Source: Spirochaetales bacterium
Lineage (GTDB): Bacteria; Spirochaetota; Spirochaetia; DSM-27196; SLAA01
Assembly (NCBI GenBank): GCA_007126415.1
Contig: SLBH01000308.1
Coordinates: forward strand, 1-33,240
Length of the DNA stretch: 33,240 bases
Direction: 5' to 3'
Shown in pieces: positions 1 through 6,859 of this stretch. Numbering within the stretch: the stretch's first letter is position 1; each line of letters opens with the position of its first letter. The position numbers were made by a program, and so were the translations under genes. The notes beneath the pieces were generated by a model. The model made no database searches, was not told where the DNA came from, and saw only the letters and a list, made by a program, of their open reading frames with translations.

Positions 1-302
1 ATCTCGAGGTAGTTGTAGCCGCGCCGATTGAACGCCGCATTTATACCAAGCGAGCGCAGGGTTCGGTCTTCCGGCTCGGTTCGATACAGTGCCTGCGGCC
101 ACGCGCGAACATGCGTCCACTGCGGAAAGTCGTCGGCGATGAACTTGCTGCCTCTAACGATCCAGCGGCTTTCGTCGGGGTCGTTGAAGTCCTCAATAAC
201 CACCGTCTGGATATTGCGAACCGTGGTCTGCGCGAATGCCGGAGCCGCGAGTAGCAGCACCATAACAGCCAGGCATATCGCGAGCAGGCTGCGCTTTTTC
301 AT
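1..302 (-). CDS. flaA: FlaA periplasmic flagellar filament sheath protein (N-terminal part, cut by window edge)
   Basis: The reading frame starts at ATG 302-300 and stays open to base 1, so only about 100 residues are visible. It begins with a Sec signal peptide (MKKRSLLAICLAV, hydrophobic core, AxA-type site ending in AFAQ). The mature part shows features I recognise from spirochaete FlaA: an EDFND segment, WIVRGSKF, a WPQALYR segment and RSLGINAAFNRRGYNYLE. FlaA is exported by Sec, unlike FlaB, and forms the sheath around the FlaB core in the periplasm. The AAGGAG ribosome site lies at 309-314, six bases before the start, and a very strong sigma70-type promoter lies further upstream. The separate promoter type fits the known separate control of sheath and core proteins. 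Confidence 0.88.
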   Translation of the reverse strand, partial: MKKRSLLAICLAVMVLLLAAPAFAQTTVRNIQTVVIEDFNDPDESRWIVRGSKFIADDFPQWTHVRAWPQALYRTEPEDRTLRSLGINAAFNRRGYNYLE

Positions 303-352
303 GTGAATCTCCTTAACCTCATACACTAACTACGCGCTTCTCGCTTTACGGA

Positions 353-381
353 ATTATATGGTCGGCCCATACCTTTGTCAA
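353..381 (-). promoter_or_regulatory. Near-consensus sigma70 promoter of flaA
   Basis: On the minus strand TTGACA (381-376) and TATAAT (358-353) are both perfect hexamers separated by exactly 17 bases. Predicted transcription start is near 346, giving a leader of about 44 nt that carries AAGGAG. This is the strongest promoter in the window and it is not of the sigma28 type used by the flaB genes here. Confidence 0.85.
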
Positions 382-404
382 ATGACGGACCTAAAACTCT
401 CTAG

Positions 405-419
405 TACCGATTCTCGGTA
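405..419 (-). terminator. Weak terminator-like hairpin downstream of the 507-1163 gene
   Basis: TACCGA (405-410) and TCGGTA (414-419) pair around a three-base loop. On the minus strand the stem is followed, after several bases, by GTTTT. The T tract is short and displaced, so this is only a candidate end for the membrane-protein transcript. A second inverted repeat (CGGCCGA/TCGGCCG) sits at about 445-460 without a T tract. Confidence 0.25.
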
Positions 420-506
420 GATTGGGTACCGCAATTGAGTCGGTGCCGGCCGAAATCGGCCGTTGTTCGGGAAACTCCGGCGCCGCGCTTCGCGTAGCCG
501 CCGGCG

Positions 507-1163
507 TCACGCGGCGTGTCCGCGCGGTAACGATTGCAAGATGAGACGCAGATACACAATCACTGCAGCGACGAGCAACCCGACCGTAGCAACCAACGCC
601 CACTGCCGAAATCCAACTCGGTACAGAAGCGGAACCGCGCCGAGGAGAAACGGCAACGCGATGTTTGCGAGTATCATTGCGGCCTTCGGCATCCCTACCT
701 CACGCACCGCAGCAATTACGATGTAGGGCGCGAGCAGCAAGATCACGATCCGACCGGCCGGCATCAGAAACAACACGTACGGGTCGGTCCGGCCTATGTT
801 CACAACCGCATCGAAAATGCCGAACACCATATAGAAGCCTGAGAAGAACGACAGCACGGCCGTTGTAGCCGCGCCGAGATCGGTGCGAATTCCGCCCCGC
901 GTAACGATCAGCGCCCCCGCCACCGCCACCGCGAACGGCACAGCCTGCCGCAGTAAGGAGTAGCGCAGATACAACGGCCCGGGGTTGAACTGATTCGGGA
1001 CCGCGTACTCCAGCACCAAGACCGCAACCAGGACCGGGAGAAACAGGAGCGATCCTTTCACAAACGGGATCAACGTGACCTGCGCCGGCTGGTTTGTTTG
1101 CCCGGTCATACTCAGAAGGAGAAGGTAGGTAATGGGAACTGATACCAACAGAAACAGAAACAT
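507..1163 (-). CDS. Hypothetical polytopic membrane protein
   Basis: About 218 residues from ATG 1163, which has AGGA eight bases upstream; ATG 1172 in frame is the alternative. The protein is mostly hydrophobic, with about six likely membrane segments (MFLFLLVSVPITYLLLL at the start, then SLLFLPVLVAVLVLEY, AVPFAVAVAGALIV, the AAVLSFFSGFYMVFGIF region, IVILLLAPYIVIAAV, and two near the C-terminus). I do not recognise a family or any catalytic motif. It is read in the same direction as flaA, 205 bases upstream of it, but flaA has its own promoter, so a shared role cannot be inferred. It is divergent from metX. Confidence 0.7.
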   Translation of the reverse strand: MFLFLLVSVPITYLLLLSMTGQTNQPAQVTLIPFVKGSLLFLPVLVAVLVLEYAVPNQFNPGPLYLRYSLLRQAVPFAVAVAGALIVTRGGIRTDLGAATTAVLSFFSGFYMVFGIFDAVVNIGRTDPYVLFLMPAGRIVILLLAPYIVIAAVREVGMPKAAMILANIALPFLLGAVPLLYRVGFRQWALVATVGLLVAAVIVYLRLILQSLPRGHAA

Positions 1164-1192
1164 ACGGCTCATCCTACGATGTTGTACGGTTG

Positions 1193-1204
1193 GAGCCGCG
1201 GCTC
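1193..1204. repeat. 12-bp perfect palindrome in the divergent 1163/1349 intergenic region
   Basis: GAGCCGCGGCTC is a perfect inverted repeat without a spacer. It lies 30 bases upstream of the minus-strand membrane protein start and 106 bases upstream of the metX -35 element, so it could be an operator for the minus-strand gene. In GC-rich DNA it may also be chance. Confidence 0.3.
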
Positions 1205-1309
1205 GGCATACCGACCGCGGTGAGCGCTAACGCTATCACGAACCCGGCGGCATAATCAAGCTGAACGATTCTCCCCAACAGGGCTCCCGCACGTGATTCG
1301 CGCACGTGA

Positions 1310-1338
1310 TTGACAGGAACCGGGTTCGCGCCTAGGAT
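1310..1338 (+). promoter_or_regulatory. Sigma70-type promoter of metX, near-leaderless
   Basis: TTGACA (1310-1315, perfect) and TAGGAT (1333-1338) are separated by 17 bases. Transcription should start at about 1345, only four bases before ATG 1349, and no Shine-Dalgarno sequence can be present. The in-frame TTG at 1310 lies inside the -35 element and so cannot be the start of this transcript's product. Confidence 0.75.
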
Positions 1339-1348
1339 CATCGCACTT

Positions 1349-2536
1349 ATGCACGGCGATTCAAGCAAGCCTAACCACACGGCGCGGGCCGAAGGACCCG
1401 GCAGTATCGGACCCGGCAGTATCGGGGTAGTCACGCCGCGTGAGTACACCTTCGGCGCCCCGGGCGAAGGGATCCTGCTGGAAAACGGCGCCGAGTTCGG
1501 TCCCATAACGGTCCGCTACGAGCTGTACGGCCGGCTGAACGCGGACCGCAGTAACGCGATTCTTGTAACGCACGCGTTCTCGGGAGACTCACACGCCGCC
1601 GGTTATCACGCCCCCACCGACCAACACGCGGGATGGTGGGACAGCATGATCGGTCCCGGAAAAGCGTTCGACACCAATCACTACTGCGTGATCTGCTCCA
1701 ACGTGCTCGGCGGTTGCCAGGGCACAACCGGGCCGGGCTCCGTTAACCCCGAGACCGGCAAGCCTTACGGCTTGAGCTTCCCGGTCATCACGATAGACGA
1801 CATGGTGAAGGTGCAGCGTGCGCTCATCGATCATCTCGGCATCGAGCAGCTGCACGCAGTCGCCGGAGGCTCGATGGGAGGCATGCAGGCGCTTGAGTGG
1901 GCGGTTCGCTACCCCGAGCGAACGCGATCGGTCATCATCATGGCGGCCACCTCCCGTTTATCAGCCCAGGCAATCGCATTCAACGCGGTAGGACGAAACG
2001 CGATCATCTCCGACGAGTTCTGGAACGGTGGAGACTACTACGACGGCCCCGCCCCGGCACGGGGGCTCGCGATCGCGCGCATGGTCGGTCACATCACCTA
2101 TCTCTCGGAACAGGCGATGGGAATGAAGTTCGGCCGTCGGCTCCAGGAGCGAGCCAGCTTCGGATTCGATTTCGAGGATCAATTTCAGGTCGAGAGCTAT
2201 CTCGAGCACCAAGGGGGCAAGTTCGTCGACCGCTTCGACGCCAACAGCTACATATACCTCAGCAAAGCGATGGACTACTACGACCTCGGCGCACGCTTCA
2301 ACGGCCTCGAGCACGCCGTCGCCGGCTGCCGCAGCAAGTTTCTGGTGGTTTCGTTCAGCTCCGACTGGCTCTATCCGCCGTATCAGTCAAAGGAGATCGT
2401 GTTCGCGATGATGCGCCAAAACATCGATGTCTCGTACGTGGAGCTCGAGAGTCCGTACGGTCACGACTCGTTCTTTCTCGAGATCGAACGCCAAACACCG
2501 CTGGTGGCCTCGTTCCTGGAAGGCCTCCATGAGTAA
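1349..2536 (+). CDS. metX: Homoserine O-acetyltransferase MetX
   Basis: Transfers an acetyl group from acetyl-CoA to L-homoserine in methionine biosynthesis. The alpha/beta-hydrolase signature is clear: nucleophile Ser175 in AGGSMGGMQ, Asp339 in SSDWLYPP and His372 in YGHDSF form the catalytic triad. Family blocks THAFSGDSHAAG, GPGKAFDTNHYCVICSNVLGGCQGTTGP and AATSRLSAQAIAFN are all present. Length is 395 residues from ATG 1349, normal for MetX. I chose this ATG because a longer TTG start (1310) falls inside the promoter. The first 30 residues are a non-conserved tail carrying a 15-bp tandem duplication (GPGSI GPGSI). The stop overlaps the metW start by eight bases, so the two are translationally coupled. 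Acetyl rather than succinyl donor is inferred from the family. Confidence 0.95.
   Translation: MHGDSSKPNHTARAEGPGSIGPGSIGVVTPREYTFGAPGEGILLENGAEFGPITVRYELYGRLNADRSNAILVTHAFSGDSHAAGYHAPTDQHAGWWDSMIGPGKAFDTNHYCVICSNVLGGCQGTTGPGSVNPETGKPYGLSFPVITIDDMVKVQRALIDHLGIEQLHAVAGGSMGGMQALEWAVRYPERTRSVIIMAATSRLSAQAIAFNAVGRNAIISDEFWNGGDYYDGPAPARGLAIARMVGHITYLSEQAMGMKFGRRLQERASFGFDFEDQFQVESYLEHQGGKFVDRFDANSYIYLSKAMDYYDLGARFNGLEHAVAGCRSKFLVVSFSSDWLYPPYQSKEIVFAMMRQNIDVSYVELESPYGHDSFFLEIERQTPLVASFLEGLHE
1394..1423 (+). repeat. 15-bp tandem direct repeat inside metX
   Basis: GGACCCGGCAGTATC occurs twice, at 1394-1408 and 1409-1423, with no mismatch. It encodes GPGSI twice in the non-conserved N-terminal tail of MetX. 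It keeps the frame and probably reflects slippage. Confidence 0.9.
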
Positions 2537-3155
2537 CGCCGATATGAGTAGCAATATACCAACCCGCCAACACTTCAGCTATGAAGAGCTCTTGTCGCTC
2601 ATCGAGCCGGGAAGCACCGTGTTGGATCTTGGTTGCGGCTCGGGTGAGCTCCTCGATCGGTTGATCCACGAACGTAACGTCCGGGGCCGGGGGGTCGACA
2701 TCGAGGAAACGATGATTCGAACCTGCATCGGCCGTGGGTTGTCGGTCTTCCAAGGCGATCTCGATGAAGGCTTGAAGGACTACCTCACCAATAGCTACGA
2801 CTACGTTATCCTTAACCACACGCTGCAGGTAGTACACCGCCCCGACTTGCTCCTACAAGAAATGCTGCGCGTCGGTCGCTTCGGCATCGTCAACTTCCCA
2901 AACTTCGCGCACGTCGTGAACCGTCTGCAGCTCGCGGTAGGAGGGCGCATGCCGGTCAACCGCCGAATACCGTATGAGTGGTACGACACACCCAACATCC
3001 ATTTCTGTACTCGCAAGGACTTTCGAGTGTTGTGCCGCGAGATGGGATACGAGATCATCCGGATCATCGACACGAGCAACGGAAAGCGGCGTTTGCCGAT
3101 CCTGCCGAATCTCCTTTCGACCGAGGTCTGTTTCTTGCTCCGCGGGACATCCTGA
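2529..3155 (+). CDS. metW: MetW methyltransferase-fold protein of methionine biosynthesis
   Basis: A class I SAM-binding fold: motif I is VLDLGCGSGELLDRL near residues 30-45, followed by RGVDIEE, YDYVILNHTLQVVHRPDLLLQEMLRVG and IVNFPNFAHVVNRLQL. These are MetW family blocks, and length (208 residues) fits. MetW is nearly always next to metX and is thought to act with it as an activator or partner of the acetyltransferase, rather than as a proven methyltransferase. The start is ATG 2529, which overlaps the end of metX by eight bases and has GGAAGG at 2518-2523; an upstream in-frame start at 2427 would lie wholly inside metX and lacks support. Confidence 0.93.
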   Translation: MSNADMSSNIPTRQHFSYEELLSLIEPGSTVLDLGCGSGELLDRLIHERNVRGRGVDIEETMIRTCIGRGLSVFQGDLDEGLKDYLTNSYDYVILNHTLQVVHRPDLLLQEMLRVGRFGIVNFPNFAHVVNRLQLAVGGRMPVNRRIPYEWYDTPNIHFCTRKDFRVLCREMGYEIIRIIDTSNGKRRLPILPNLLSTEVCFLLRGTS

Positions 3156-3226
3156 GCGCAATTCCACGCTCAGCGCAAACCACGCTCGTCGGACCGGTCA
3201 CGCCCGTCGCCCACCCGGCCGCGCGC

Positions 3227-3670
3227 TCACATCTGCTCGAGCTCGAGACGCGACTTCACCAACCACAGCTGCTTGCGCTTGTCCTCGGCCAAGCGCTTCA
3301 ACGCGTACTGTGGAGCACGCTCCGAGATAACCGCCGCGAGGCGATCATAGAGGACCGCGACGTTTTCTTCACGTTCGCAGATCATCGCGAGAAAATCGGT
3401 GTACTCCATTCCGGCATCGACGATCTGTGCGATACGCAGATCGTCGACCTCGAGAGCGGCTTCCTTGTCGAGATCGGCGATGCCGTCGAGCCCGTACCGC
3501 TGCTCAAAGCCCGCGAGATCCGCAATCCGCGTGCGGCCGCCCTCGATCAGCGCGTCGAGCATGCGTTGAAGACTATGGTGTTCGGTCATTGCCTGATAGA
3601 TCTCGTACGTGTTAATACTTTCGCTCTCAAGCGTTTTCGCGAGCTCAACTCCGTCACGAACCGTACTCAT
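3227..3670 (-). CDS. Rubrerythrin/ferritin-like four-helix protein with ExxH changed to ExxR in both halves
   Basis: A 147-residue, all-helical, highly charged protein. The ferritin-like ligand pattern Ex6Y...ExxH occurs twice but altered: E15-x6-Y22 with E43-x2-R46, and E101-x6-Y108 with E129-x2-R132. The two halves have identical E-to-E spacing (28), so the architecture looks like an internally duplicated rubrerythrin domain. The histidines that would bind iron are arginines in both places, so a normal di-iron site is unlikely. No rubredoxin-type CxxC domain is present. ATG 3670 has GAGG ten bases upstream; a TTG three codons earlier lies too close to it. It is convergent with metW and divergent from infC. 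Family placement is inferred from motif spacing only. Confidence 0.65.
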   Translation of the reverse strand: MSTVRDGVELAKTLESESINTYEIYQAMTEHHSLQRMLDALIEGGRTRIADLAGFEQRYGLDGIADLDKEAALEVDDLRIAQIVDAGMEYTDFLAMICEREENVAVLYDRLAAVISERAPQYALKRLAEDKRKQLWLVKSRLELEQM

Positions 3671-3750
3671 CGGTATCAAACCTCAATAAGTGCCTGGACA
3701 TCGGTAATCGGCTATGTGTTTGCATGCGCAGAAAATTACCGTTTAGCCCT

Positions 3751-3779
3751 TTGACTCTTTCAAAGCGCGGTGATAAAGT
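3751..3779 (+). promoter_or_regulatory. Sigma70-type promoter of the infC operon
   Basis: TTGACT (3751-3756) and TAAAGT (3774-3779) are 17 bases apart. Predicted start near 3786 gives a 43-nt leader with AAGGAGGG. The leader is too short for the known L20-leader autoregulatory RNA of Firmicutes; only a weak CCTA/TAGG stem is visible. Confidence 0.6.
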
Positions 3780-3828
3780 GTACGCTCTAAAACCTACACG
3801 TTAGGATTGAAGTGTTCAAGGAGGGCCA

Positions 3829-4380
3829 TTGTCAGGTAAAGAACTGCGCGCAAACGAACGGATCCGGGTGCGCGAGGTGCGACTCATCGACGACGAAGGT
3901 GGTCAGCGCGGAATCGTGCCGACCGTTGAAGCGCTTAACCTCGCTCGGGAGAAGGGCTTAGATCTGGTCGAGGTCGCCCCAAACTCGAATCCGCCGGTTT
4001 GTAAGCTCATAGATTACGGCAAGTACAAGTTCGAGCAAGAGAAGAAGCAACGCGACTCACGCAAGAAACAAAAGCAACTGAAGCTCAAAGAGGTGCGGAT
4101 GCAACCCAAGATCGAAGACCACGATCTTGAGTTCAAGACCAAAAACATTCGCAAGTTTCTCGATGAAGGGCAGAAGGTAAAGGTCACTATTCGGTTTCGC
4201 GGCCGTGAGCTCGCGCACACCGAGCTCGGACGCGACGTACTAAATAAGATTCTAGAGTTACTGGGAAATGACTGCCACGTAGACAAGGCCCCGGCGATGG
4301 AGGGGCGGTTTATGTCGATGATCGTCAGCTCTTCCGGAAAGAAGCAAGCGCAGGCGGAGCCTGAAGAGCAGTCGTCCTAA
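3829..4380 (+). CDS. infC: Translation initiation factor IF-3
   Basis: IF-3 binds the 30S subunit, blocks early 50S joining and checks the initiator tRNA-start codon pair. The N-domain (RANERIRVREVRLID...GIVPTVEALNLAREKGLDLVEVAPNSNPPVCKLIDYGKYKFE), the lysine-rich linker helix and the C-domain (RFRGRELAHTELG) are complete; 183 residues is a normal length. The only in-frame start with a ribosome site is TTG 3829, preceded by AAGGAGGG (3818-3825) at short spacing. Non-AUG starts are common for infC because IF-3 tunes its own synthesis through start codon choice; the AUU one base upstream is out of frame. First gene of infC-rpmI-rplT. Confidence 0.97.
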   Translation: MSGKELRANERIRVREVRLIDDEGGQRGIVPTVEALNLAREKGLDLVEVAPNSNPPVCKLIDYGKYKFEQEKKQRDSRKKQKQLKLKEVRMQPKIEDHDLEFKTKNIRKFLDEGQKVKVTIRFRGRELAHTELGRDVLNKILELLGNDCHVDKAPAMEGRFMSMIVSSSGKKQAQAEPEEQSS

Positions 4381-4433
4381 CGGTACAGAACCAACTATGG
4401 TCTGAACTACTCAACCAAAGAGGGAGTGCATAT

Positions 4434-4631
4434 ATGCCCAAACAGAAAACGCGCAGGAGCGCCGCTAAGCGGTACCACCTGACCGGCAGCGGGAAAGTCA
4501 AGTACAAGCAGCAGGGGCTGCGTCACATTCTTACCAAGAAATCGGCGAAGCGGAAGCGCAAGCTGCGCAAGAACGGGATCTTGAGCCCGGCGGAAACCCA
4601 GCGAGCTAAGCGCCTGCTTCCCTACGGTTAA
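4434..4631 (+). CDS. rpmI: 50S ribosomal protein L35
   Basis: 65 residues, very basic, with the L35 signature MPKQKTRRSAAKRYHLTGSGKVKYKQQGLRHILTKKSAKRKRKLRK. Ribosome site AGAGGGAG lies just before ATG 4434. Located between infC and rplT, the usual order. Confidence 0.97.
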   Translation: MPKQKTRRSAAKRYHLTGSGKVKYKQQGLRHILTKKSAKRKRKLRKNGILSPAETQRAKRLLPYG

Positions 4632-4660
4632 CCGACCCACCTTTCCAAGGAGCAGATAGA

Positions 4661-5023
4661 ATGCCACGAGCAGTAGATGGTACACGACGTAAAGATCGAC
4701 GCAAAAAAATCCTCAATCAGGCCAAGGGATACTGGGGCCGCCGCAGCAAGCTTAACCGTACCGCCAAGGACGCGGTCCGCAAGGCCAACCAGTACGCATA
4801 TCGCGATCGCAAAGCGCGCAAGCGTGAGTTCCGTCAACTGTGGATTGCCCGGATCTCGGCCGGCGTCCAAGCGCACGGCATGAACTACTCGCGTTTCATG
4901 CACGGGCTACAACTGGCCGGTGTTGAGCTCAATCGCAAGACAATCTCGAACATGGCTATAGAGGATCCCAAGGCTTTTGAAGCTTTGGTGCAGACCGCCC
5001 GATCGGGCCTCGGGAACAACTAG
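4661..5023 (+). CDS. rplT: 50S ribosomal protein L20
   Basis: 120 residues with the L20 blocks RRKDRRKKILNQAKGYWGRRSKLNRTAKDAVRKANQYAYRDRKARKREFRQLWIARISAGVQ and YSRFMHGL. L20 binds 23S rRNA early in assembly of the large subunit and, in several bacteria, represses its own operon. AGGAG precedes ATG 4661. Its stop is only five bases before the next gene. Confidence 0.97.
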   Translation: MPRAVDGTRRKDRRKKILNQAKGYWGRRSKLNRTAKDAVRKANQYAYRDRKARKREFRQLWIARISAGVQAHGMNYSRFMHGLQLAGVELNRKTISNMAIEDPKAFEALVQTARSGLGNN

Positions 5024-5028
5024 CTTCT

Positions 5029-5517
5029 ATGTTGAATCTGGAGCAAGTTCGGTTGCTGGAGCAGCGGGTTAACAAGGCCGTCGCCAAGATAACCGCGCTC
5101 CAGCAAGAGAACGCCACCTTACGCGAAGAGATCGGCGGCTATCAGAACCGTGTGGTTGAGCTCGAGCAAGAGATCGCCCGCATCAAGGACGACCAGACCG
5201 CTATCGAACAAGGAATTCTCTCGGCGCTCGGGCAGCTCGACCAGCTCGAGGACGAGTTCACCGAGAACGCCGATGACGAGACCCAATCTCACGAAAGCGA
5301 AGACGGTGAGGTTTTCGTCGGCGAGCGCGTCGGCCCAGACGAGGCGCCCGGCGCTCCCGGTGGAAACGATGCGCACGAGCAGCCGAAAAACGCCGCGGCT
5401 GAGACCTCCGGCACGCAATCTACCGCCGCTGAGTCAAGTTCGGAGTCCGAGTCCGATCAGCACGCATCCCCTACCCGGCAATCCGAGCGTGAATCAGGCG
5501 AGCTCGAGATCTTTTAG
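5029..5517 (+). CDS. Coiled-coil protein, probable ZapB-like partner of ZapA, with long acidic tail
   Basis: The first 80 residues are a continuous heptad-rich coiled coil (LEQVRLLEQRVNKAVAKITALQQENATLREEI...). This resembles ZapB/septation coiled-coil proteins. Residues 80-162 are a disordered tail rich in Glu, Ser, Asp and Gly, ending in the hydrophobic-acidic motif GELEIF. It begins five bases after rplT and has no clear Shine-Dalgarno site, so it probably depends on translation of rplT. It is followed 66 bases later by zapA; this pairing is the main reason for the division role. Simple coiled-coil sequence is weak evidence of homology, so the ZapB label is an inference. Confidence 0.65.
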   Translation: MLNLEQVRLLEQRVNKAVAKITALQQENATLREEIGGYQNRVVELEQEIARIKDDQTAIEQGILSALGQLDQLEDEFTENADDETQSHESEDGEVFVGERVGPDEAPGAPGGNDAHEQPKNAAAETSGTQSTAAESSSESESDQHASPTRQSERESGELEIF

Positions 5518-5550
5518 GCCCCAATCGCTTTCAGCCCCAACCAACAGGGG

Positions 5551-5571
5551 CCGCGCAGTCGGAACGCGCGG
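5551..5571 (+). other. Hairpin with GGA in its loop just upstream of zapA
   Basis: CCGCGC (5551-5556) pairs with GCGCGG (5566-5571) around the nine-base loop AGTCGGAAC. The ribosome site GGAGAG (5570-5575) begins in the last stem bases. The GGA-in-loop plus GGA-at-SD layout is like the flaB leaders, but the loop is larger and the match may be chance. Confidence 0.3.
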
Positions 5572-5583
5572 AGAGACCTTACT

Positions 5584-5883
5584 ATGCGTATAGAGCTCCT
5601 CGGAACCGCTTTTAATCTCGAGACCGACCAGGACCCCGAGTACCTCGCAGACTGCGTTGATTACCTCCGCACAAAGGTACAGGAGGTGGAAGGATCGGTT
5701 CCTACCAGCGATCCGCTGAACCTCGCGATCCTCGCCGGGCTACTCAGCGTCGACGAGTTGTTTCAGGAGCGCAGCAAACAGGGATCGGAGGTTACCCCGG
5801 CGGCCGAGGCCGAGATTGAAACCATCACGCGACGTATGATCGAGAAGATCGACGCCGGGCTGAAGCAGCCCGGCGACGCGTAG
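5584..5883 (+). CDS. zapA: Cell division protein ZapA
   Basis: 99 residues with the ZapA layout: an N-terminal beta-alpha domain (RIELLGTAFNLETDQDPEYLADCVDYLRTKVQEVE) and a C-terminal helix for dimer coiled-coil. The segment DPLNLAILAGLLSVDELFQ matches the conserved helix that starts with PxxxxAxLxxLxLADEL in ZapA. ZapA cross-links FtsZ filaments at midcell. GGAGAG lies eight bases before ATG 5584. Position after the coiled-coil gene suggests a ZapA-ZapB-like pair produced with ribosomal proteins. Confidence 0.85.
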   Translation: MRIELLGTAFNLETDQDPEYLADCVDYLRTKVQEVEGSVPTSDPLNLAILAGLLSVDELFQERSKQGSEVTPAAEAEIETITRRMIEKIDAGLKQPGDA

Positions 5884-5908
5884 TCACACCACACAACCTT
5901 TCGATTAG

Positions 5909-5920
5909 CGCCGATCGGCG
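5909..5920. repeat. 12-bp palindrome between zapA and the PlzA-like gene
   Basis: CGCCGATCGGCG is a perfect palindrome that ends five bases before the -35 element of the next promoter. It could be an operator, or a poor terminator of the infC-zapA transcript (no T tract, no loop). Confidence 0.35.
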
Positions 5921-5925
5921 TTGGA

Positions 5926-5954
5926 TTGACAACGCCACAGTGCTACCGTACTAT
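5926..5954 (+). promoter_or_regulatory. Sigma70-type promoter of the PlzA-like gene, very short leader
   Basis: TTGACA (5926-5931) and TACTAT (5949-5954) are 17 bases apart. Predicted start near 5961 leaves about 11 bases before ATG 5972, with no purine-rich ribosome site. Confidence 0.75.
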
Positions 5955-5971
5955 GATCTCACGCACACACT

Positions 5972-6829
5972 ATGCCGGTAACAACCAGCCAACAGATCGC
6001 CTATTACTATAATCAGTTTCACAATGTCGACGTCACCTTCACGCGCGAGGTGATACAGGCCACCGCACTGTTCCCGAAACAGGTGCACCTCAAGTGCCTC
6101 GGGCACCACTGGCCCTGCGTGATCTACTCGAGCTCAATGACCGGCGCAAAGATCATCGCCAACGTGAACGACGCGCTCACGGCCGCGTTGCGAAAATCGA
6201 ACAACCTCGTCTCGCTACGGTTTAGTTTCACGCAGCGCGACAAGGCCGACCCGCTTTCGTTCTTCGTGTCGGCGCGCGTCGCCGGCGTCAGCGCCTACAA
6301 CTCGGACAAAAAGCAGCTTCACTTCCTCACGCTGCAGTATACGCAACGCCCACCCGACGACCTAATAGAGATCCTCGGGTTGTTGCTTGAAGCCAACATC
6401 AATGCGAAGCGGCGACGAGAGGAGCGAATCGTGGTTACCGCCGACAGTCTGCGAAAACTCGGACTGAAGGGCAAGAACACGATCGCGGTCATCGAGGGCG
6501 TGCCACGCAAATGCATCATTCGCGACCTTTCGTTCGGCGGCGCCAAGCTGATCATTGTCGGCCTTGCGAAGTTTCTCGTGAACAAGAGCGTCACGTTGCG
6601 CATCGAGACTGAGGATCAGGAGGAGCCGCTTGAGATTTCGGGAACGGTGATCCGGTTTGAACCGGTTGAAGGACGTGAAGATATCTCAGCGTTCGCGATA
6701 CAGTACGACGACCAGTCGATCCCGGTACAGTACAAACTGCGCATCAACGGCTACTTGAAGGCATACGGCAAGACCCATCTCCATCAGCAGCAACAAGAAG
6801 AGCGGCCCGATTCGTCGAGCCCGCAGTAA
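5972..6829 (+). CDS. Two-domain PilZ protein, PlzA-like cyclic di-GMP receptor
   Basis: 285 residues. The C-terminal PilZ domain carries both c-di-GMP binding motifs: R148-x3-R152 (RREER) and D185-L-S187-F-G-G190 (RDLSFGGAK). The N-terminal domain (about 20-140; LSFFVSARVAGVSAYN, LHFLTLQYTQRPPDDLIEILGLLLE) resembles the PilZN3-type domain in front of PilZ in Borrelia PlzA. PlzA-type proteins bind c-di-GMP and affect motility and gene expression in spirochaetes. A polar Gln-rich tail ends the protein. It is expressed from its own promoter with an almost absent leader, and the TPR gene follows after 30 bases. Both binding motifs are intact, so ligand binding is likely; the downstream target is unknown. 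Confidence 0.85.
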   Translation: MPVTTSQQIAYYYNQFHNVDVTFTREVIQATALFPKQVHLKCLGHHWPCVIYSSSMTGAKIIANVNDALTAALRKSNNLVSLRFSFTQRDKADPLSFFVSARVAGVSAYNSDKKQLHFLTLQYTQRPPDDLIEILGLLLEANINAKRRREERIVVTADSLRKLGLKGKNTIAVIEGVPRKCIIRDLSFGGAKLIIVGLAKFLVNKSVTLRIETEDQEEPLEISGTVIRFEPVEGREDISAFAIQYDDQSIPVQYKLRINGYLKAYGKTHLHQQQQEERPDSSSPQ

Positions 6830-6859
6830 CTCCAATTTAGGCCGGCTACAGGTAACACT

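Noticed and set aside
2978..3754. 258-codon plus-strand frame across metW, the intergenic gap and the rubrerythrin-like gene
   Set aside because: It overlaps two supported genes in other frames; the helical 147-residue minus-strand protein with the duplicated motif is much more convincing.
3786..3828. L20 autoregulatory leader before infC
   Set aside because: The leader is about 43 nt, too short for the known two-stem pseudoknot, and no matching pairing is visible.
5884..5971. 6S RNA gene after zapA, as in gamma-proteobacteria
   Set aside because: Only 88 bases are available and they hold a promoter and a palindrome; there is no long bulged hairpin.
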